Translations under genes and position numbers: made by a program
Origin: Phascolarctos cinereus
Lineage: Eukaryota > Chordata > Mammalia > Diprotodontia > Phascolarctidae
Assembly: GCF_002099425.1 (NCBI RefSeq)
Contig: NW_018344008.1
Span: forward strand, 9,354,501-9,418,500
DNA length: 64,000 nt
Direction: 5' to 3'
Shown here: positions 57,880 to 64,000 of the stretch, piece by piece
How the letters are laid out: each line of letters starts with the position of its first letter
Numbering within the stretch: position 1 is the stretch's first letter
Notes under the pieces: generated by a model
The model's input: the letters and a program-made list of their open reading frames with translations, nothing else
The model's database searches: none
What the model was told of the DNA's origin: nothing

Positions 57880-57918
57880 CCTTCTTCATCTTGTGTATTC
57901 TGGAGAAGATCCTTCAAG
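57880..57918 (+). CDS. candidate 39-base in-frame cassette exon in AEBP2 intron 2
   Basis: A C/T-rich tract and TTTTTGTACCAG are followed by 39 bases and a near-consensus donor AAG|GTAAGG. Read in the phase set by exons 2 and 3 (both phase 0), it encodes PSSSCVFWRRSFK with no stop. It would insert 13 residues between G301 and V302, in the linker between zinc fingers 1 and 2. I know of no such AEBP2 isoform. The call rests on splice-site shape, frame and the lack of a recognised repeat here. A chance pseudo-exon is the main alternative. Confidence 0.3.
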
Positions 57919-58139
57919 GTAAGGTACTACTAAGGAACAAATCTATGCTTAAAGGAAAAAAAAAGTAAGGTTTTCTGGAATTTTCCAAAGAAGGGAAAGC
58001 CCTCCCTTAAATTTTGAGATAACAGATTTCTAGATGACATAGTCTGAAGAGACTCCCAGTACAAAACATTCTTTAAAAGAACTAATATTTTTGTGTCAGT
58101 ATTCCTTAGAAGGATTAAAAACAAAGTTTCATGTCACAT

Positions 58140-58540
58140 AAATATGGTGCTTAATTTTTTAAGTGTATTACCTAAGGTCATTTAGCTAGTAAAATGTCAA
58201 AGTTATGACTCCCCAGGGGTCTCTAATTCCAAATCGAGTGTTCTTTTCAGTGTCACTGCCTCATTATTCTGTTATTGGATTTATGCGATATAACGTCTTA
58301 CTAACATTTAGCTTGTCATGTCTGCATTCATAAAATTAGACTGTCAGGAGTAAGTTTTTTTTTTCCAATTGCTAAAACTCATTTAATAGCTGTAGGGATT
58401 ATGAGCAAGTCTTAACTTTTCATGTCCTTAGTCACTTACCCTTTTAGAATTGTCTGGGGACAGTGAGAAGTTATGACTTGCATGTGGTCACAAGGCTTGT
58501 ATGTGCTAGAGTAAAGACTCAGACTCTAGAGCTTCTTTGA
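58140..58540 (-). repeat. two decayed MIR-type SINEs
   Basis: 58140-58265 (CCTAAGGTCATTTAGCTAGT) and 58380-58540 (ACTTGCATGTGGTCACAAGG) both resemble antisense MIR cores. Confidence 0.5.
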
Positions 58541-58599
58541 ACTGGCTGTCCTGTGGGTATGTCAAACCTAGCATATGTAAAACAACGTCTCTTTCTTCC

Positions 58600-59370
58600 C
58601 CCAAACTGTATCATGTTTTCTCATTTTTATTACTGTTGAAGATAGCATCATCACCCCAGTCATGGTGTCACATTCAATTCCTTTTTCATCCCACACATAC
58701 AGTCCATTGTCAAAGTTGGTTGGTTGTGTTTTCACAGCATCTTGCATATCTTCCCTTCTCTACTTATGTGGTTGCACTCCTAGCACTTACTAGCACTTAA
58801 CTATCTTTTGCTTGTATTCTTACAGTAGTAGTCTTTTTACTGAATGACTCCTCAAGGCTTACCACATTCACCTGCCAGTGTTACCTTGCTACTTAACTAC
58901 TAGCTACCGGTGGCTTTCTATTAATATCTCCAGCAGCAAATACAGCAAAGTCTCTTTACAATCTGGCCTTTTCCAACCTTTCTTGTCTTACTACATTAAT
59001 TGTTCATGTATTCTAAAATCCAGCTGCTATAACAGACTGTTCCTTTAATACTGTACCTCATCTCCTGTTTTTGGACCTTTTTAACTGGTTATCTCCCATG
59101 CCTGAAATGCATTTGCCCATCACCTACCTCTCTCATCATTCACCTACTAGTATTTTCCCCCTTGAATTTCCATCTACTCTGTATGTATCTTTTCTGTTAC
59201 CAAGTTATTTATTTACCTGTTGTCTTCCCCTTTAGAATGTACCCTTCTTGAGCAGGTACTGTTTTTCTTTCTTTCTTTTTTTCTTTTTAAACTTTGTATT
59301 TCCAGTGCATATCACAGTGCCTGGTGCGTGGGTGTCTGGGTGTCTGGGTGTCTGTGTGTATATTAAGCAA
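58600..59370 (+). repeat. L2 LINE 3' half
   Basis: CAGTCATGGTGTCACATTCA, CTCCAGCAGCAAATACAGCA, CATGCCTGAAATGCATTTGC, TAGAATGTACCCTTCTTGAG, CACAGTGCCTGGTGCG. Confidence 0.65.
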
Positions 59371-59649
59371 TTAACAAAGATTTGTTGATCACTGTGCTAC
59401 ATTGACTGTTTTTTTCATAGATCCTCTTAAGATTTATTTGTGTGTTTATAGTGGTATGTAACCACACATTTTTAAACTATAATCCTTCATCTTGCCATGG
59501 AAAAATAATAATCTTTTGATAGGCTTTGTTTTATCATCATGCCTAGTGGTGGGCAGGAAATGTCACTTACAGTTCCTTGGAGTACCAACATCCTCTTGGG
59601 TTCTGGGTTGAGCCAGGGCCTGGTCCTCCTGAGGGGAAAGGAAAGCAGG

Positions 59650-59935
59650 AGGAAACTAAATTTACTTTTATAAGATTTTGAGTTACAAATTTTTCTCCTC
59701 CCTTTCCTCCCCCCTCCCCAAGACTTCATGTAATTTGAAATAGGCTATACATGTACAATCATATTAGTCATGTTGGGAAAGAAGAATTGGAACAAAAGGG
59801 AAAAAACACAAGAAAAAAAAACAGCAAAAAAGGAAATAGTGTACTTTGATCTGCATTCAGACTCAATAGCATTTTCCATCATCAGTCTTTTGATCTAAGA
59901 AAATTCCAAAAGATTTCATGATGGAAAATGCTAGC
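59650..59935 (-). repeat. L1 LINE 3' end with a short foldback
   Basis: TTGAGTTACAAATTTTTCTC, CCCCTCCCCAAGACTTCATG, then AGCATTTTCCATCAT (59868-59882). The exact complement ATGATGGAAAATGCT follows at 59918-59932. 59936-62447 has no named repeat. Confidence 0.8.
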
Positions 59936-62447
59936 TGTATTTTAATAGTCTATTAAGATCGTAGGTCAAACTCATTTAAAAATATTTTTGAATACTACAT
60001 ACAATTTTAGAGGCAAAATGCTGATTATATTTTCAGGGAAGTTTTTGTTATCAGAATTAAGTACTACTAAATTCATATACATTAGCTTTACATTGAGAAA
60101 ACATCCATTCTATAACATCAGCTTGGTTGTGAAGACCAGCCTGTTTATTTTAATATGAAATCTTTAGCATAAGAAAAAAAGATTTTGAATTAGGGTTTTA
60201 TAAGTGTTTTTAGAACTTACCTTTTTTTTTATGGGGGAAGATTCTAGATAGGAACTGTTACCCATAGTTATTCTAAGTTTTTTGTAGAAGGAAAGGACAA
60301 ACAGATTACTGTTTGTAGCCATAATATTGACCAGGAATCAAGAGAGTATTTTCATCTGTATGTAGCTAAGCCAAGTTGATTTTTTTCCTACAGTACAGTT
60401 GTACTGTAGAATAGCATGTCATTTGGAGTTATTTTAAAATTGATTTTATAAGCCAGAAGTCAGTTTGAAAATGTTTGACATGTTCAGTTTCACCATAAAA
60501 GACTGTAGTGGATAGAATTGAAGGTTTCTCATTGCTACTTACTGCATTGTCAGTAGGTTCCTTCAAATTTTACACTTGACAAAAGATGCAGTGAGTTCTC
60601 TTTTTTTCTCCATGTGTTCTTCTAGTGAGTTGTTTCCCAAAAATTGGGTAAGAGAATGTCTCCTTTTGTTTAGAATGGACTCAACTTTTTGCTGTTTTGT
60701 TAAGTAACGCCAAGAACTTCACAATCAGAGCAGAACTCTTGTTGTTGTAGCTGTCGTTATTACATGGTTTCAAAATTACTACAACCAGTAATACATTTGT
60801 ATTATAATATATTACTATACATAACAATACAATTGTTTATTGCATAATACAATAAAAACTAGTTAAAGCATAACAATTGGTTGTTTTCCTGACCTGATTT
60901 TAAATGTGTATATGCACCTCTCATATATATGAAAAAAATATAGTTACCATTTTTGTTTCATGAGAACCAATTGGTTACTTCTGTTAGTGGTACTTTATAT
61001 TTATTTAGATTTAAACTGATTTAACTATTAAACTTTTCTTCTAGAAACCCCAGAAAACACAAGTGAATTGGGCATAACCCATGGAAGGCAGTTTATCTAC
61101 TTGTCCTTTATGACCCAGTATATTTGTTGAACAGGATTACTATTCAGTCTTCCCTTAAGTTGATCATAAGTTATTTCTTAGTTCTCTCCAAGTAAAATGT
61201 TTTGAGCAAAAATAATTATTTTTGAAAGTTTGCTCGTTAGGCATTATTATCTAGCTTCATTTGAAATTTTCTTTTGTTCCCTTTTTTTTACCTGTATTCT
61301 GTTATATACAGATGGATGTAGAAGTTTGTGTTTTGAAGTGTGGCTCTAACAGTACTTATAAATTATCCTTTGAAAGTAGTAATGTGTAATGGAATCACAC
61401 TTTCATTGCTGACGTTGAAGAGCATTCTTTGATTTTTAAGTTTCACGAATAGTGATTTTTGTCTCACTGACTGTAAGATAGAAACGGGATGGTGAGGCTC
61501 TTGTCTATTACAGAATGTTGAGTAATTAAAAACCCAGTCATACCCATGTTGCTTATACCCAAGAATGTAAATATATTTAATAGCCAAAAAATAAAAATTG
61601 TCCATGTTAATGACTTTTGCAAATCAGTATTTTCAACATTGTACTGTAAAGAAAAGAATTTTACCGATTTAAAGTTTCAATTTTTGCTAGATTATTGAGA
61701 ATAATTTTTATTGAAAGACTGCTAAGAATAGATTTTCTTTATGCTCGTAATATTTTATAGTTTTATCAAAAAAAGCCCTACATTTAATCAGTTACCAGCT
61801 TCTCATAGAGCATTCAGACATCTTTGAAAACAAGAAAATATTTGTTTATTCCATCTGCTTGAAATGATTAAATTTATTTGTAACACTTGCTGTTGAAATG
61901 GGATCGTATCTTTTTTTTCAGTTTGAACATTTCTCCTTAGAAAATGTTACTTTATTTTACAATTTTTTTTGAAATGATTATTAATATTCTGCTGGTTTTA
62001 TATGCAGTAAGTCACATGCTAATTTATATCTAGAGAGAATTGACTTATAAAAGCTAATCAATTTAATAGTTGCCAGTTGTTAATTATTTACATTTTGTGG
62101 GGAGTACGTATGAATGTATAATTTGTTAACAGCCTCTTTTTGACTTTATTAGCTGTTGATTTCTTATTTTTTTCAAGATGAGTACATTTTGAAAAAAAAA
62201 AGCAAATAAACATAGCCATCTAAATAGTGTCTTCTAATTACTACAAATACTGAAAGTAAAACTACTTTGCTTAATGCTGTAGTAATTGTTGGCTATTATT
62301 GAAAAATTTGGTCTCTGAAAATTTTTATATCAAATGATTTTTTAAGTAGTTTTGGAAAATAAATTGCTTTTGTACTGAAAAATGAAATCGAAAGAATGCC
62401 TATTGAAATTTTTACAGGAGAATTAATGAAACTTTTGTTTTTGACAG

Positions 62448-62555
62448 GTATTTGTTTGCCTATGGAAAGGTTGTAAAGTATACAACACTCCTTCAACCAG
62501 TCAAAGTTGGTTACAAAGACATATGCTGACACATAGTGGAGACAAACCTTTCAAG
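62448..62555 (+). CDS. AEBP2: AEBP2 coding exon 3 (zinc finger 2)
   Basis: The exon has 108 bases (36 codons), phase 0 at both ends. It reads [13 protein letters not shown] and ends HSGDKPFK, identical to the mammalian protein as I remember it. The finger is C305-x4-C310-x15-H326-x3-H330, followed by a TGEKP-like linker (SGDKPF) leading to finger 3 beyond the window. The donor GTAAAC is adequate. A second AG acceptor lies 30 bases upstream (62416-62417) and would add in-frame stops. An antisense SINE starts about 20 bases after the exon. Confidence 0.97.
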
Positions 62556-62576
62556 GTAAACAGCTTTTGCAACATC

Positions 62577-62740
62577 TTTTTTTTTTTTTTTTTGCAGGAG
62601 TGGGGGCTTGGGTGTGTGAGGCAATCTGGGTTAAGTGCCTTGCCAAGTCTTGCACAGCTATTAAGTGTCAGTGTGAAGATTTGAACTCAATTCCTCCTGA
62701 CTCCAGGGCCAGTGCCATATCCTGTGCCACCTAGCTGCCT
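62577..62740 (-). repeat. marsupial tRNA-like SINE next to AEBP2 exon 3
   Basis: A T17 run, GGCAATCTGGGTTAAGTGCC, TTTGAACTCAATTCCTCCTG, TGTGCCACCTAGCTGCC. It begins 21 bases after the exon 3 boundary. Confidence 0.9.
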
Positions 62741-63604
62741 GTGTATTGTTTATTAATAAACAGTTTCATTGTTAGTGAATAATTGCTGCAGTTTAAAAAC
62801 TAGGTTTACTTTCTTCATAGACTCAACTTAATGTAAGGAGAAAAATCTGAGGAGCTTAAGATCTAGTGAGATTGTGACTTTTGCCCCGATGGCAGAATTT
62901 AGGTCTCACAGTTCCAGTGTTCATTCTTGTTATACCATGCTTTCTTTCTTGAATGTTTGTTTATTGATCTTAGTGGTGTGAGTACTTGCTGCACAAATGC
63001 AAATTACCTATCTAATGGAACTCTTGTCTGTATATTCGCATAAATTTGCTGAAGGGTATCCACTGGATGTTTTTTTGCCCCCCCTCAGTCTGTCTTGTCA
63101 TAGTGAATATATCAGTGGAGCACATGGATTATATTTCATTTCTTGTTTTTGGCCATATGGCCAAGCATCTTTTTGAATCATAGATTTCTTTGACATCCTT
63201 TCTACAACTTCTCCTTTGTAATTCCTTGTATTTAAGGTATTATAGCTCATTCATGTGACCCTGTGCCTCTCCATGGGTATTTATGCAGTCAGTTCTTCAG
63301 TAAAGTATTCCATGACTCTCACCCATACAATATTACTATTAAAAAGATGGTCTTCTGTTTTAGGGAGGTGTTTGGTTTCATTCAAAGCCAAACTGTAGTT
63401 GTTTGAAGGCAAGGCAGCCTGCTTTCCTCCTTGTTCAGTTCTAGTCCCATCTTGACCTTTTGATTTGTTCGAGATGGTATACTGATAAGTTGTCTAACTG
63501 CATGTGATAATGTTTCCAGTGTCTTTCTATCTGCCTATCCCAGGAAAATTGACATTGTTTATTCCCTAGTGTTTCCAGTGTGAGTAGTTAGGCCCAATTT
63601 CTTT
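62741..63604. other. unclassified intron 3 sequence
   Basis: No gene or repeat that I can name. Confidence 0.4.
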
Positions 63605-63850
63605 TTAGGCAGTTAGTTGGGTGAATGGATAGAAAATAGGATTTGGAGTCAAGAAGGCCTGAGTTAAAGTCTTGCTTTGCATTCTTATTAGCTCTGTCAC
63701 CCTTGATGAAGTTGCCGAACCTCTCTGCTACAGTTTTTTCTGTAAAATGAGGATGATAATAATAGTACATTACATAGTTTTTACGAGGGTCAAATGATAT
63801 ATTTAAAGAACTTTGCCAACCATAAAGTTCTAAGTAAGTGCTACCTCTTA
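63605..63850 (+). repeat. MIR-type SINE, full-length layout
   Basis: GGCAGTTAGTTGGGTGAATG, GGAGTCAAGAAGGCCTGAG, TGTAAAATGAGGATGATAAT, AACCATAAAGTTCTAAGTAA. 63851-64000 is not classified. Confidence 0.8.
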
Positions 63851-64000
63851 CTACTTCTACTCCTCTTCCTCCTACTCCACTTACCTTTTATTAAACAGTT
63901 ATCTAAAATGTTCCTGGGCCTTATAATCAGTACAGTATTGTGCACAGACAAAAACATCTGGAGGACATTAACTAGCTAATTCTACTTAGCTTTGACTCTG

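Larger units (their letters stand above)
56051..58130. other. mostly unique intron 2 block
   Basis: No LINE or SINE recognised over about 2 kb, rare in this window. It contains an AATAAA at 57756-57761, a C-rich tract and the candidate exon at 57880. Open frames are short. Confidence 0.6.
52877..62447 (+). other. AEBP2: AEBP2 intron 2
   Basis: The intron is 9571 bases, from the weak donor GTTGGT to TTTTTGACAG. It holds L1 fragments (53360-53960, 55365-56050, 59650-59900), MIR and L2 scraps, and an L2 tail (58600-59370). It also holds two mostly unique blocks, at about 56050-58130 and 59935-62400. The first contains a candidate 39-base exon. Confidence 0.9.
62556..64000 (+). other. AEBP2: AEBP2 intron 3, 5' part (runs off the window)
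   Basis: The intron begins with GTAAAC. It holds an antisense marsupial SINE (62577-62740), mostly unclassified sequence (62741-63600) and a sense MIR-type SINE (63605-63850). Exon 4 (zinc finger 3, CVVGGC in the family) is not reached. Confidence 0.85.

Overview
The window looks like marsupial nuclear DNA. The base composition is AT-rich, and it is packed with SINEs whose head reads GGCAGCTAGGTGG, with L1 LINE tails carrying poorly spliced 3' ends, with L2/CR1-clade LINE remnants, and with one RTE (BovB-like) LINE tail. This combination is typical of opossums and Australian marsupials. The sequence alone does not settle the species.

The only gene I can support is AEBP2, on the + strand. AEBP2 is the zinc-finger accessory subunit of Polycomb repressive complex 2. 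A CpG island (about 33380-34560) holds the promoter and coding exon 1 (33577-34272). Exon 2 (52669-52876) carries the first C2H2 finger and exon 3 (62448-62555) the second. Intron 1 is 18396 bases and intron 2 is 9571 bases. The gene runs off the right edge, so finger 3 and the C-terminal region are outside the window. About 337 residues are visible, against about 517 for the human protein (length from memory). Exon 1 as written is out of frame: a run of seven C's at 33637-33643 shifts the frame, and six would restore the family sequence. A base-calling error is the likeliest reason.

Layout: 1-33 kb is gene-poor intergenic DNA made of old L2 copies in both orientations, L1 3' ends, MIR-type and marsupial tRNA-like SINEs, microsatellites and some unclassified unique sequence. 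33.4-34.6 kb is the AEBP2 promoter and exon 1. 34.6-39 kb is mostly unique intronic DNA. 39-52.6 kb is repeat-dense intron 1, ending with an L2 remnant just before exon 2. 52.9-62.4 kb is intron 2, with a largely unique block at 56-58 kb that contains a candidate 39-base in-frame exon. 62.6-64 kb is the start of intron 3.

I found no second protein-coding gene, no structural RNA gene, no CRISPR array and no convincing endogenous retrovirus. The observations most worth a second look are the exon 1 frame break, the candidate microexon between zinc fingers 1 and 2, the weak exon 2 donor followed by an open read-through and a poly(A) signal, and the paired acceptors of exon 3.
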